Assembly (NCBI RefSeq): GCF_014196515.1
Contig: NZ_JACIDV010000002.1
Location: 186,001-250,000 of the forward strand
Reading direction: 5' to 3'
Length of the DNA stretch: 64,000 nt
Source: Rhizobium skierniewicense
GTDB taxonomy: Bacteria; Pseudomonadota; Alphaproteobacteria; Rhizobiales; Rhizobiaceae
How positions within the stretch are numbered: position 1 is the stretch's first letter; each line of letters opens with the position of its first letter. This document shows positions 52,753 through 63,696 of this stretch, piece after piece. The translations under genes and the position numbers were made by a program. The notes below the pieces were generated by a model. That model ran no database searches. It was given only the letters and a program-made list of their open reading frames with translations, and was not told where the DNA came from.

Positions 52753-55700
52753 TTAGTTCGCAAGCACGCGCTGCGAAGGAAAGCTGATTTCTACCAGCGT
52801 ACCCTCGTTCGGCGTAGACGTAATCGAAAAGTTGGCCCTGTTGGCATCGACCATGGCCTTGGTCAGCGGCAAGCCCAAGCCGGTGCCGTCCCCGCGCACG
52901 CGGCTGCTGGATGCAGATACCTGACGGAAAGGTTTCATGGCATGCTCCAGCTCCGAGCGGGTCATGCCGATACCGGTATCTCTGATACGCAAGACCACGC
53001 TGCCGTTGGTCTCATAGGCCGTTGCCACCACGATCTGACCACCTGACGGCGTGAACTTGATGGCGTTCGACAGAATATTGAGCATGATCTGCTTGATGGA
53101 GCGAAGATCGGCAACGATCTGTGGCAACGAGGGCGACAAGGCTGTGCGAATGATCACGCGCTGATTGTTTGCCTGTGGCTGCACGATCGAGACGGCTTCT
53201 GCAATGGTGTCATTCAGGGCGACAGCCTTGAACTCGACATCCATCTGGCCCGCCTCGATCTTAGATATATCCAGGAGATCATTGACGATATCCAGAACAT
53301 GGCGGCCAGACCGCACGATATCGTTGGAATATTCTATGTAGCGCGGGTTGCCGACGGGTCCAAAACGCTCCGTTGCCATCAAGTCGGCAAAACCGATGAT
53401 GGCATTCAAAGGTGTGCGAATTTCGTGGCTGACGCGCGCCAGAAAGTCCGTCTTGTGACCGTTTGCAGTTTCTGCAGCACGCTTGGCGTTGCGCAAATCT
53501 TCTTCGGTACGCTTCCATTGGGTGATGTCGCGAATGACGGCGCAATATCCGTTCGAGGATTTGAGCCTGCCGATGGTCATGAACAATGGCAGAAAACCAC
53601 CGGCCGCCTCACGACCAATCACTTCACGGCCATCGTTCAGCACGCTTGCGACACCGTTATTGGCGAGACCTGATAGATAATCCAGCACAGCGCGCTGACT
53701 TTCGTGGGCGAATAACGTTACGAATGGCTTGGTGGCCACCTCACCATTATCATAATTGAAAAGCGCACTGGCAGATCGGTTCAGCGACCGAATGTTACCG
53801 TCCTCATCCAGCAGAACGACGCCATCGGTCGCAGTTTCCAGGATAGAATGCAGCTCTTCGACCTGCCCTTTCAACTCGGTCAGCTCAACGCCTGCGCCTG
53901 CGTCGTCGGCAAGCCGATTTTCATTGGCGGGCAGGGACGCGTCACTCTTCTCCTCCGTCGGGATCAGGGAAAGCATCAAGGCGCTGGCGTCTTCCCAACG
54001 AACCGATTGCAGGCGTGCCCTGACCGGTATCAGATCATTGTCGACACTGACCGCCATCATCCCGCCAGCATGGTCCGCCATTGCGTCAAGCTCGTCACGC
54101 TGAAGCAGAGCATCGAGACCGCCAACGTCTGCCAGTTCAGCGATATCGCGATAGCCGGTGAGGCGCAGGAATTCAGGGTTGGCATGGATCAGCCGGTCAC
54201 CGCTGTGGATCAACAGCGCAATAGGCATCTGGTCCACGGCCTCTGCTGTCAGTGAGGCGCCGGTGCGAAGGGATATCAACGTCTCCGACGCCGTCTCGTC
54301 ATTCTCCATGTTTACGACGCGTGGCGGCACTTGTGGTGCCGAAAAGATGACCGGTTCATCGCCACGGGTGTAATCAGCAAAATCGTCGTCATCAGACGTC
54401 GAAGACACCTGCCTCTGCTCGGGCGTTGTGGCGGGCTCAGGCTCAGGCGTCGTCACAACGTCGATCACGTCCTGTTCCTGCACGTCAGTCGACACGGTGT
54501 CCCAGGTTTCCGTGGCGACCGGCCTCAGTGTGCGGGCAATCTCCTGAAACGCTGCCTGCTCGCTGGCACTCAGTTCGTCTGGACCCTTGCTGCGGCGCTC
54601 TTCAAGGCGAACTATCTTGTCGGAATAGCGTCGGTTCGGCGTTTCGGTTATTTTCAGCGCCGGAACTTCGTTTTCCGGCGGCTCGTAGCGACGCGGCACT
54701 TCATCTTGCGCTTCAGTCTCGTCTTCCCGTTCAGCATGCCCCTCTTCGCTGAGAGATGTCGCGACAGTCTCAGTGTTCTCCGGGAGAGAAAACACCGCCG
54801 TCTCGTCAACCGTACTGTCTTGCGCCATGTCCAAAGCGTGGGCGTCCGAGCGCACATCGTCGACCAGGGTCAAACCCACAGCATGGGTATCCTCGACCGC
54901 ATCTGCCAAGCGCACGATGCCGAAGCCTCGGAAGCCATCGAATTCGCGGGCGCGCGTATAGGTGGGCAGGGCCGCCAGATCGATCGGGACGGTCAGCGAC
55001 GTACCTTCGACCGGCCAATAAATGGTCTTTCCAGACCACGTATCGCGCCGATTCAGGAGGTCGGCGATTTTGCCGTCGGGATCAAGGTTGAACAAGGCCG
55101 CTAGGTCGGCAAAGCTCATGCCTTCGACATTTGCCGCGTTCGGGCCGACCGCATCGGCAAACTCATGCGAAATCGAGGTGAAATGACCCGTAGCATCGAT
55201 CTTCCACACGAAGCGCGAGGCGCGTCGGTTGGGTTCGAAGACGAAGGTGTTGTTTTCACGGGTGTCTTGTTCTTTTGCCAGAGACCCTTCGGCGATCGGA
55301 GGCTCAGAAAAAACGGGCTCGGCTTCGTCCTTCCCGACCACGTCCTCGACCTCCTGCTCAGCCGTGGGAAGCTCTGGTTCTTCGACATCAGCGAGCGGAG
55401 AAACGTGATCCACGACGACCAGTTCTTCGTCTGGCTGGGCGAGCGTCACAGGCTCTGTCTCGGCGGGAGCTTCGATTTCAGCGCGCTTTTCTTCGTCTCC
55501 ATCCGGATCGACAGCGGTCTCGATATCGTCGCTCTCGTCTTGTCGTTCGGTGCTCCCCTCGATCTGCGCCACGGGCACTGGAACGTCAGCTACGTCTTGG
55601 GGTCCTTGCTCCTGAACCTCTTCGACCACCGGCGGGGCATCGATGATGGGCAAGCTTTCATGCAGGTCCAGTTTGGCTTCGGTGAATTCGCTGGAAGGAT

Positions 55701-56376
55701 CGAGTGTTCCGATGACGGTTTCAACCACAAACAGAAGGTTAAGTTCAGGCTCTCTCGACAGTTGGCCGACCGCTGCTGGCAGATAACCTTTTCCTGCTGG
55801 CACCGGGCGTTTGACCAGCTTGCCGGCTTGCACCGACGCCATGGAAATGAGTGTGCGGGTCGTTCCTGCCGTGATACCCAAGGCTGAAAACCCTGGCGAT
55901 GCCGCGATGATTTTGCTGTCTGCGTCCAGCACGGCCATGTGAACATCGGGATCGTCGAAGCCTTCGATCATCCGATGTGCACGCTCCTCCAGCGACAGCG
56001 TCGCCTGATCGACCGGCGCGGAAAACAGGATGGCCCGCTGGCCAGCTTCCGCCTCGATGATCTCGGCAGTGGCAACCGTTGATACACTTTTGAAGCCGGA
56101 ATGGACGCGAATATTGAACTGCTGGCTGTCGCCGGTCTGCGTTAGCCGGGTAGCCGTTGCCGCCAACTGACGGAAAGTCACATCTTGCGGTTTTGGTCCG
56201 CGCTCCAGAAAATCATAGATCATCGGGGTGCCGAAAAGGGCAGCACCACGTCCATTGGCCCACAGCGTGTTTCGCAAGTCCATCGAAAACAGAGCCATGG
56301 CCTCACCGCGGCCAAAATGTTCGCGCACACGCTCATGAACTGCAATGTCGATAAATGGGTATTGAACGGCGGGCAT
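52753..56376 (-). CDS. PAS-domain sensor histidine kinase of the PleC/DivJ/PdhS type
   Basis: The 1207-residue protein lacks obvious membrane helices. An N-terminal sensory region (about 1-250) is followed by a long acidic, Glu/Pro/Val-rich linker (about 250-680, interrupted by a PAS-like piece), then two PAS domains (about 720-800 and 850-960). The HisKA motif VSHEIRTPLNAIIGF has its phospho-acceptor at His984; ATPase boxes NILSNAIKFTPSGG, RIRDTGIGM and GDGTGLGLPL follow. There is no receiver domain. The H-box resembles PleC/DivJ kinases that act on DivK; size and layout suggest the PdhS1/CbrA kinase of rhizobia. ATG at 56376 is chosen over an upstream open frame to 56430. Confidence 0.85.
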   Translation of the reverse strand: MPAVQYPFIDIAVHERVREHFGRGEAMALFSMDLRNTLWANGRGAALFGTPMIYDFLERGPKPQDVTFRQLAATATRLTQTGDSQQFNIRVHSGFKSVSTVATAEIIEAEAGQRAILFSAPVDQATLSLEERAHRMIEGFDDPDVHMAVLDADSKIIAASPGFSALGITAGTTRTLISMASVQAGKLVKRPVPAGKGYLPAAVGQLSREPELNLLFVVETVIGTLDPSSEFTEAKLDLHESLPIIDAPPVVEEVQEQGPQDVADVPVPVAQIEGSTERQDESDDIETAVDPDGDEEKRAEIEAPAETEPVTLAQPDEELVVVDHVSPLADVEEPELPTAEQEVEDVVGKDEAEPVFSEPPIAEGSLAKEQDTRENNTFVFEPNRRASRFVWKIDATGHFTSISHEFADAVGPNAANVEGMSFADLAALFNLDPDGKIADLLNRRDTWSGKTIYWPVEGTSLTVPIDLAALPTYTRAREFDGFRGFGIVRLADAVEDTHAVGLTLVDDVRSDAHALDMAQDSTVDETAVFSLPENTETVATSLSEEGHAEREDETEAQDEVPRRYEPPENEVPALKITETPNRRYSDKIVRLEERRSKGPDELSASEQAAFQEIARTLRPVATETWDTVSTDVQEQDVIDVVTTPEPEPATTPEQRQVSSTSDDDDFADYTRGDEPVIFSAPQVPPRVVNMENDETASETLISLRTGASLTAEAVDQMPIALLIHSGDRLIHANPEFLRLTGYRDIAELADVGGLDALLQRDELDAMADHAGGMMAVSVDNDLIPVRARLQSVRWEDASALMLSLIPTEEKSDASLPANENRLADDAGAGVELTELKGQVEELHSILETATDGVVLLDEDGNIRSLNRSASALFNYDNGEVATKPFVTLFAHESQRAVLDYLSGLANNGVASVLNDGREVIGREAAGGFLPLFMTIGRLKSSNGYCAVIRDITQWKRTEEDLRNAKRAAETANGHKTDFLARVSHEIRTPLNAIIGFADLMATERFGPVGNPRYIEYSNDIVRSGRHVLDIVNDLLDISKIEAGQMDVEFKAVALNDTIAEAVSIVQPQANNQRVIIRTALSPSLPQIVADLRSIKQIMLNILSNAIKFTPSGGQIVVATAYETNGSVVLRIRDTGIGMTRSELEHAMKPFRQVSASSSRVRGDGTGLGLPLTKAMVDANRANFSITSTPNEGTLVEISFPSQRVLAN

Positions 56377-56773
56377 GTGGAAACCTATTCTGGCACGACC
56401 TGACCTCATGCAACCGCACGACCTCATCATAAGGCATCATACAGCCTGCATCGGCTTGATGTTAACAGAATCTTAAATAACTTCCCAGCGTGGATCGGTC
56501 CATCATAAGCTGTGGGAATTGCCAAACACAGTTAATGCGCCGACCATGCGGATACTTATCAGATCCCCTCGAATGTGCGGTCTACGACACCGTTTTGCAA
56601 CTGTCCTTCATCGATGTCTCACCGCAGTCCCGAGCTTTTTATCAAGCGAGGAATGATGTACCGAACAGCGGTTTCGTTTTCTGAGGATTTTCGGCAAAAA
56701 TTGCCGAAGGACTTGCAAAGGTTCAAAACTTGCCGTATGTGAGCCCAAGTGACGCCGCCGCGGCGTTCCCTAT
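56377..56773. other. 397-base intergenic region upstream of the kinase and tRNA-His
   Basis: No convincing gene is present; a 64-codon frame at 56490 lacks a ribosome site and family. TTCGGCAA with TTGCCGAA (56690-56708) makes an eight-base hairpin without T-run. A GC-rich stretch, GACGCCGCCGCGGCGTTC, lies directly before the tRNA and could be a stringent-type discriminator region. Promoters for the kinase (reverse) and tRNA (forward) must lie here. Confidence 0.5.
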
Positions 56774-56850
56774 GCGGTTGTAGCTCAGTTGGTTAGAGCG
56801 CAGGTTTGTGGTTCCTGAGGCCGGTGGTTCGACCCCACCCAACCGTACCA
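56774..56850 (+). tRNA. tRNA-His (anticodon GTG)
   Basis: This is a complete 77-base tRNA with encoded CCA. The acceptor arm GCGGTTG pairs with CAACCGT and the discriminator is A73. The anticodon loop TTGTGGT gives anticodon GTG at 56808-56810. There is no template for G-1, and A73 replaces the usual C73, the known alphaproteobacterial exception among histidine tRNAs. The innermost anticodon-stem pair is T-T (56805 and 56813), a mismatch. A short T-run follows the CCA. Confidence 0.95.
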
Positions 56851-57034
56851 CTTTTTAATCTCAGTATTGACGATGGATCTTGCCCTCGTGTTGCGTTTCT
56901 TGCCGTGAGCTCGTTATCGTCACGCTTTTTCGTCTTTTAAAAATCGGTTGGCTAAAATGTCAGGCGCTGGTATGGTTGCTTCAACGTAACCTTATGGACG
57001 CCAGCAGCATCGCTTCAAGCTTTCGCGCGGCGGA

Positions 57035-58576
57035 ATGGACAAGACAGTGATCGACCCCGGCAACGGCCCAAAGCCGTCGGAATCAGGGGAATCGGCGGTG
57101 GAAAAAGGGAATGCGAAGCGTTCCCGTCGTGGCAAAAGCAGGCGTAACGGCAAGACCCGTAACGCTGGCTCTTCTCCGCGGCTTCACGGTGCCGAATCTC
57201 AAGTGGATTCCCCATCGCACAGCGCTCAAGAGCGAGACTCGGAGCCAAAGAAGCGCAAGCGTCGTAGACGCGGGCAGGGCGGGTCAAAGCCTCCGCAGGA
57301 AGCCGTCGTGGCCGCGGCCAGTAGCGAACAGGCTTCCCAGGCACCAAATCCTCAAGGCAAGCGCAAAGCCCGCAACGGAAAACGCAATCACCGCGGGCCG
57401 CAAGGCAGACCGCTTGTGCCGACCCACGCGCCGAAAGCCTGTGTTCGGCCGAATGGCTCCGTGTCTCCAATTCATGCGCCGTCACCGGTCGATCATGGCC
57501 GTCCCCATGTGCGTGCGCAGACAAACTATCGCGATACCGGTTTCGATGGTGGCGCGGACATGTATGCCGCGCTTGATCTCGGGACAAACAATTGCCGCCT
57601 CCTGATTGCTCAGCCGACACGCCCTGGACAATTCCGCGTCGTGGATGCTTTCTCACGCATCGTGCGATTGGGTGAGGGTCTGATATCCACGGGACGCTTG
57701 TCCGATGATGCGATGGATCGCGCTGTCGAAGCGTTGCGCGTTTGCGCATCCAAACTCGCAGGGCGCTCCATCCGTCGCATGCGGTTGATCGCGACCGAGG
57801 CCTGCCGTGCGGCGGCAAACGGCGAAGAGTTTCTGGCGCGGGTCACGCGCGAGACAGGTCTGCAACTGGAAATCATCAGCCGTGAGACGGAGGCGCGGCT
57901 GGCGGTGTCCGGCTGTGCATCGCTTGTGGGTCGTGAAGCGCGCTCTGTCGTGTTGTTCGACATCGGCGGTGGATCGTCAGAAATCGCGGTTATCCGCGTG
58001 GGTGACAACCGCTCCAACCGCCTGGCCAACCATATCACACACTGGACCTCGCTGCCGGTTGGCGTCGTCACCTTGTCGGAACGCCATGGTGGGCGCGATG
58101 TGACCCCTGAAGTCTTTGCCGCCATGGTCGGCGAGGTCGAAGGCTTGCTGGATGCGTTCGATTGCCCGCCAGTGAGTGAAATCGCTCACGAGGATTTTCA
58201 TCTCATCGGAACATCGGGGACAGTGACCACACTTGCCGGCGTGCACCTCGATTTACCGCGCTATGATCGCCGAAAAGTCGATGGGCTCTGGCTGTCGGAC
58301 GATGAGGTTACTGCGATGCAGGACAAGTTGCTGGCCTGGGACTTCGCCGGTCGCGCCTCTAATGCGTGTATCGGTCCTGATCGTGCGGATCTGGTCCTCG
58401 CAGGTTGCGCCATTCTGGAGGCCATCCGCAAGCGCTGGCCTTCCAGGCGCATGCGGGTTGCCGATAGAGGGCTTCGCGAGGGGCTTTTGACGGATATGAT
58501 GGCAGATGATGGCGCCTGGCGCCGTACACGAATTCGCCGGGCACAGATGCAAGGCACAGCGGAACGGAAAATTTGA
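57035..58576 (+). CDS. Ppx/GppA family phosphatase with basic N-terminal extension
   Basis: The 513-residue protein ends in a complete Ppx/GppA core, from about residue 176: [16 protein letters not shown] (phosphate loop 1), [18 protein letters not shown], and [15 protein letters not shown] (loop 2). The core removes phosphate from polyphosphate or pppGpp; the exact substrate is unclear. The first 175 residues are Lys/Arg-rich and Ser/Pro/Gln-rich, with clusters such as [12 protein letters not shown], and look disordered, suggesting RNA or polyphosphate contact. It is coupled to rlmE, whose ATG begins one base after its stop. Internal Met176 could produce a core-only form. Confidence 0.85.
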   Translation: MDKTVIDPGNGPKPSESGESAVEKGNAKRSRRGKSRRNGKTRNAGSSPRLHGAESQVDSPSHSAQERDSEPKKRKRRRRGQGGSKPPQEAVVAAASSEQASQAPNPQGKRKARNGKRNHRGPQGRPLVPTHAPKACVRPNGSVSPIHAPSPVDHGRPHVRAQTNYRDTGFDGGADMYAALDLGTNNCRLLIAQPTRPGQFRVVDAFSRIVRLGEGLISTGRLSDDAMDRAVEALRVCASKLAGRSIRRMRLIATEACRAAANGEEFLARVTRETGLQLEIISRETEARLAVSGCASLVGREARSVVLFDIGGGSSEIAVIRVGDNRSNRLANHITHWTSLPVGVVTLSERHGGRDVTPEVFAAMVGEVEGLLDAFDCPPVSEIAHEDFHLIGTSGTVTTLAGVHLDLPRYDRRKVDGLWLSDDEVTAMQDKLLAWDFAGRASNACIGPDRADLVLAGCAILEAIRKRWPSRRMRVADRGLREGLLTDMMADDGAWRRTRIRRAQMQGTAERKI

Positions 58577-58577
58577 T

Positions 58578-59303
58578 ATGAGCAAAGCGCCCACGAGTAC
58601 CAACCGTACCGGACGCAAGATCGGCCAGAAGGTGAAGAAGGCGAAGCTGAAGCCCTCTTCCCGCCGCTGGATCGAGCGTCACATCAATGACCCCTATGTC
58701 CAACGTGCAAAGCTTGAAGGCTACCGCGCCCGTGCTGCTTTCAAGCTGCTTGAGATCAACGACAAGCATCAGATATTGAAGGATGCGCGCCGGATCATCG
58801 ATCTGGGTGCGGCACCGGGAAGCTGGTCGCAAATCGCCGCCAAGGTCACCGATTCGACCGAAGACGATATCCGCGTTGCGGCCATCGACTTCCTCGAGAT
58901 CGAGGCTATTCCCGGCGTCAAGATCCTGCATCTCGACTTCCTCGATCCCAGCGCACCAGACCTTTTGATCGAATCCGTCGGTGGAACGCCGGATCTCGTT
59001 TTGTCGGACATGGCAGCGCCCACGACGGGCCACCAGAAAACCGACCATATTCGCACGATGCATCTGTGCGAAGTTGCGGCGGATTTTGCGGTACAGGTTC
59101 TGGCCGAAGGCGGTCACTTCCTGGCCAAGACCTTCCAGGGCGGCACGGAGAAAACGCTACTGGATATGTTGAAGCAGAATTTTAAGCAGGTCATCCACAT
59201 CAAACCGGCTTCCTCGCGCTCGGAATCCGTGGAGATGTTCCTGCTGGCCAAGCACTTTAAAGGCCGTAAGCCAGCCGAGCCAGCCGCGCAGGATGACCAC
59301 TAA
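58578..59303 (+). CDS. rlmE: 23S rRNA 2'-O-ribose U2552 methyltransferase
   Basis: RlmE (FtsJ/RrmJ) methylates the 2'-OH of U2552 in the A loop of 23S rRNA. The 241-residue protein has a basic N-terminal tail (about 1-40), the catalytic Lys in [12 protein letters not shown] motif [12 protein letters not shown], the Asp in LSDMAAP, the second Lys in LAKTFQGG and the Glu in SESVEMFLL, completing the K-D-K-E tetrad. ATG at 58578 lies one base after the Ppx stop. A stem overlapping the convergent MFS stop (59305-59341) follows. Confidence 0.96.
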   Translation: MSKAPTSTNRTGRKIGQKVKKAKLKPSSRRWIERHINDPYVQRAKLEGYRARAAFKLLEINDKHQILKDARRIIDLGAAPGSWSQIAAKVTDSTEDDIRVAAIDFLEIEAIPGVKILHLDFLDPSAPDLLIESVGGTPDLVLSDMAAPTTGHQKTDHIRTMHLCEVAADFAVQVLAEGGHFLAKTFQGGTEKTLLDMLKQNFKQVIHIKPASSRSESVEMFLLAKHFKGRKPAEPAAQDDH

Positions 59304-59331
59304 AAGCGGAAGAGACGCGACCCGCCACGTC

Positions 59332-60753
59332 TCACTCCGCTGGCTGTGATGCTTTGCCACGATGTCCGGAGACGGCAGCGCCTGCGCTGCGGTCCATGGC
59401 AATCAACGGCAGAACGGCAAGCAGCGATACGATGGCGACAATTGTGAAGGCCGTGTGGAAATCCGCCAGCTGCAGGTGCTCACCCGACATGTAGCTGCTG
59501 ACTTCCAGAATGGTGGCGGCAAAAGCCACGCCGAGCGCAAGGCTGATCTGCTGCAGCACGGATGCCATCGATGTTGCCTGGCTTGCCTGCGAATCGTCGA
59601 TATCGGAATAGCCGAGCGCGTTTGTGCCTGTAAAGAAGAACGACCGTGCAAAGCCTGCCGTGACCAGAAAGATCATGATCAGAGCATAGGGCGTGTTGGG
59701 TGTAAAGAATGCGTTGGCGGCGGTGGTAAAGGCGCCCACGATGCCAGCCCCGATCAAAATCGTTCGAAAGCCTGTCGCTGCAAACACACGGCGCGCCATG
59801 AACTTGGTGGTGATGGCCCCAATCGCACCCGCAAAGGTAATCATGCCCGACTGGAACGGGTTGAGCCCAAAGCCGATCTGCAACATCAGCGGCATGAGGA
59901 AGGGAATGGCGCCGGTCGAAATGCGAAAGACGGTTCCACTGATCGATGCGGCGCGGAACGTGGCATTGCGGAAGATCTTGAAATCAAGGATCGGCGCGGG
60001 GTGCGCTCTGGCGTGCTGTATATAAAAATATCCGCAAATAAAACCGATGATGGTTGTCGATATTCCAACATAGGGCGGTAGCGCGGGCAGGCTGACCACT
60101 GAAACGCCGAAGACCACACCAGATGCGGCAATGCCGGATAGGATAAAGCCTTTCGTGTCCATTGGCGGGGGATTGGTCGTTTCGATTTCGGGCAAATAGA
60201 TCGTCGCGAGCCAAATTCCCAGCACCCCGATGGGCACGTTGATGAGGAAGATCCAGTGCCACGAGAAATAGGTCGTGATGAATCCCCCGATGGGCGGCCC
60301 GGTGAGCGGTCCGACCAATCCGGGGATCGTCAGCAGTGCCATGGCGGAGACGAGTTCGGAGCGTTTCGTCGTGCGCAAAAGAACCAGACGCCCGACAGGT
60401 GTCATCATCGCGCCGCCCATGCCCTGTAGGAAGCGGGAGACGACGAATTCGACGACAGAAGAGGAGATCGCGCAGCAGATCGAGCCGATGACGAAAATGG
60501 CGATCGCGATGCGGAAGATTTTCTTGGCACCGAATTTGTCAGCCATCCAGCCACTGACGGGAATGAAGATTGCCAGTGCCACCATGTAGGAGGTCAGGGC
60601 CAGCTTCAGTGTGATAGGCCCGACATGCAAATCGGCAGCAATCGCCGCCAGGGATGTTGCGATGACGGTGGAATCCATCTGCTCCATGAAAAGAGCAACG
60701 GCAAGTATAAGCGGAATGACGCGGTTCATGGGGCGATTGCGGGAAGACCGCAT
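59332..60753 (-). CDS. MFS transporter, DHA2-like drug exporter family
   Basis: The 473-residue membrane protein has about 13-14 helices. Motif D1-like LILAVALFMEQMDSTVIATSL and motif A WMADKFGAKKIF (between helices 2 and 3) support the DHA2 class, which exports diverse compounds by proton antiport. Motif C-like GPLTGPPIGGFI in helix 5 fits an antiporter. Specificity cannot be read from the sequence. ATG at 60753 or 60729 are possible starts; neither has a good ribosome site. It converges with rlmE. Confidence 0.85.
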   Translation of the reverse strand: MRSSRNRPMNRVIPLILAVALFMEQMDSTVIATSLAAIAADLHVGPITLKLALTSYMVALAIFIPVSGWMADKFGAKKIFRIAIAIFVIGSICCAISSSVVEFVVSRFLQGMGGAMMTPVGRLVLLRTTKRSELVSAMALLTIPGLVGPLTGPPIGGFITTYFSWHWIFLINVPIGVLGIWLATIYLPEIETTNPPPMDTKGFILSGIAASGVVFGVSVVSLPALPPYVGISTTIIGFICGYFYIQHARAHPAPILDFKIFRNATFRAASISGTVFRISTGAIPFLMPLMLQIGFGLNPFQSGMITFAGAIGAITTKFMARRVFAATGFRTILIGAGIVGAFTTAANAFFTPNTPYALIMIFLVTAGFARSFFFTGTNALGYSDIDDSQASQATSMASVLQQISLALGVAFAATILEVSSYMSGEHLQLADFHTAFTIVAIVSLLAVLPLIAMDRSAGAAVSGHRGKASQPAE

Positions 60754-60924
60754 CCTGATAAGGTCGTTGCGTGTTACCTACGCCTGTGCGTGCGGTTTGC
60801 CAACTAAACATTCGGCAATTTAGGGATTTCCATCACGTCTGTGTGAAACGGATCTTTCTGCACAATCTCGGCGTTCACCAGTGCTAATGCTGTTATGCAG
60901 AGGCGCATAATACCGGAGGACTTC

Positions 60925-61926
60925 ATGAAAAATTTATTGACGATGAACAGGCGCAATTTGTTTGCCACCGCAGGACTTGGCGTCCTCGCTGCACCCTTCG
61001 TGTTGCGTGGTACGGCATTCGCGCAAGCCACCCAACCGCAAACATCCATGAAAGTCGATCACCTTATGCCACCCGAAACAAATCGCTTTAAACTCGGAAA
61101 TTTCGAAGTTCTGGTCGTCAAGGATGGCTCTCGCCCCTCTGGCAAGCCGGGCGAGACGTTTGGCACCAATCAGAACGCTGAGACCATCGACGCCCTTCTG
61201 CAGGAAAATTTCCTGCCGACGGAGCAATTCGTCAACGGATTTTCGCCGGCGCTGATCAACACCGGTTCCGATCTCGTGCTATTCGATACCGGCTTCGGCG
61301 AGAGCGGTCGCGAAGCGGGCAATGGCCGCCTGCTGGAAGGCCTGACTGCCGCCGGTTACAAGCCCGAAGACGTAACCGTGGTCGTGCTGACGCACATGCA
61401 CGGAGACCATATCGGCGGCCTCGTGGAAAAGGGTGCTCCCGCCTTTGCAAACGCTCGATATGTCATGGGTCAGGTTGAATATGATTTCTGGACGGATCCG
61501 AAGCGTGTCGGAACACCGGCCGAAGGGGGACAGAAGGCAGTTCTGGCAAACGTCAAGCCACTGGCTGAAAAAGCAACCTTCATCGGCGATGGCGCAACGG
61601 TTGTTTCCGGCATCACCAGTTCTGCTGCATTCGGCCATTCGCCGGGCCATATGATTTTTCATGTCGAGTCGGAAGGCAAGCATCTGGTGTTGACTGCCGA
61701 TACAGCGAACCACTTCGTGCTTTCGCTTCAGCGTCCGGACTGGGAAGTGCGCTTCGACATGGACAAGGCGGCCGCTGCCGCCACCCGCAAGAAGGTGTTC
61801 GACATGGTCTCCACGGACCGGTTGCCGTTCCTCGGCTATCATATGCCGTTCCCATCGGTCGGCTATGCCGAGCGTCAGGATGTGGGCTACCGCTTCGTGC
61901 CAAAGTCGTATCAGTTCGACATTTGA
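60925..61926 (+). CDS. MBL-fold metallo-hydrolase with Tat-like signal
   Basis: The 333-residue precursor has a twin-arginine-like signal, NRRNLFATAGLGVLAAPF, ending AFAQA, so the enzyme is probably periplasmic. The metallo-beta-lactamase zinc motif is THMHGDHIGG near residue 165. Further ligands are the His in FGHSPGH, the Asp in LTADTANH and the final LGYHMPFP. Quorum-quenching lactonases share this fold, but so do many other hydrolases. ATG at 60925 has GGAGG seven bases upstream; the frame extends to 60895. A terminator follows. Confidence 0.85.
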   Translation: MKNLLTMNRRNLFATAGLGVLAAPFVLRGTAFAQATQPQTSMKVDHLMPPETNRFKLGNFEVLVVKDGSRPSGKPGETFGTNQNAETIDALLQENFLPTEQFVNGFSPALINTGSDLVLFDTGFGESGREAGNGRLLEGLTAAGYKPEDVTVVVLTHMHGDHIGGLVEKGAPAFANARYVMGQVEYDFWTDPKRVGTPAEGGQKAVLANVKPLAEKATFIGDGATVVSGITSSAAFGHSPGHMIFHVESEGKHLVLTADTANHFVLSLQRPDWEVRFDMDKAAAAATRKKVFDMVSTDRLPFLGYHMPFPSVGYAERQDVGYRFVPKSYQFDI

Positions 61927-61953
61927 CATTTGCTGCATCGCTGCAACAGCAAG

Positions 61954-61979
61954 ACCCGGAACGCGTTTCCGGGTTTTTT
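61954..61979 (+). terminator. Intrinsic terminator of the MBL-fold gene
   Basis: ACCCGGAA (61954-61961), loop CGCGT, TTCCGGGT (61967-61974), followed by a run of T. It lies 27 bases after the stop and insulates guaB. Confidence 0.9.
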
Positions 61980-61999
61980 CTATTTCCTTCCTGTCATGA

Positions 62000-63607
<1,608 letters not shown>

Positions 63608-63642
63608 TCTGTCGGCTAGCCATATGATATGCCGATAGATTG

Positions 63643-63677
63643 ACGCTCTCCGAATGCTGGTTCGGGGAGCGTTTTTT
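63643..63677 (+). terminator. Intrinsic terminator of guaB
   Basis: ACGCTCTCCGAA (63643-63654) pairs with TTCGGGGAGCGT (63661-63672) over 12 bases with one G-T pair and a six-base loop, followed by six T residues. It lies 35 bases after the guaB stop. Confidence 0.92.
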
Positions 63678-63696
63678 GCTGAAAAGGAAGCAGGAA

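Noticed and set aside
56490-56684. 64-codon frame in the gap before tRNA-His
   Set aside because: No ribosome site, mixed composition and no recognisable family.
61256-61450. Quorum-quenching lactonase call for the MBL-fold gene
   Set aside because: The HxHxDH motif is shared by many hydrolases and the Tat-like signal argues for a periplasmic enzyme; specificity cannot be assigned from sequence alone.
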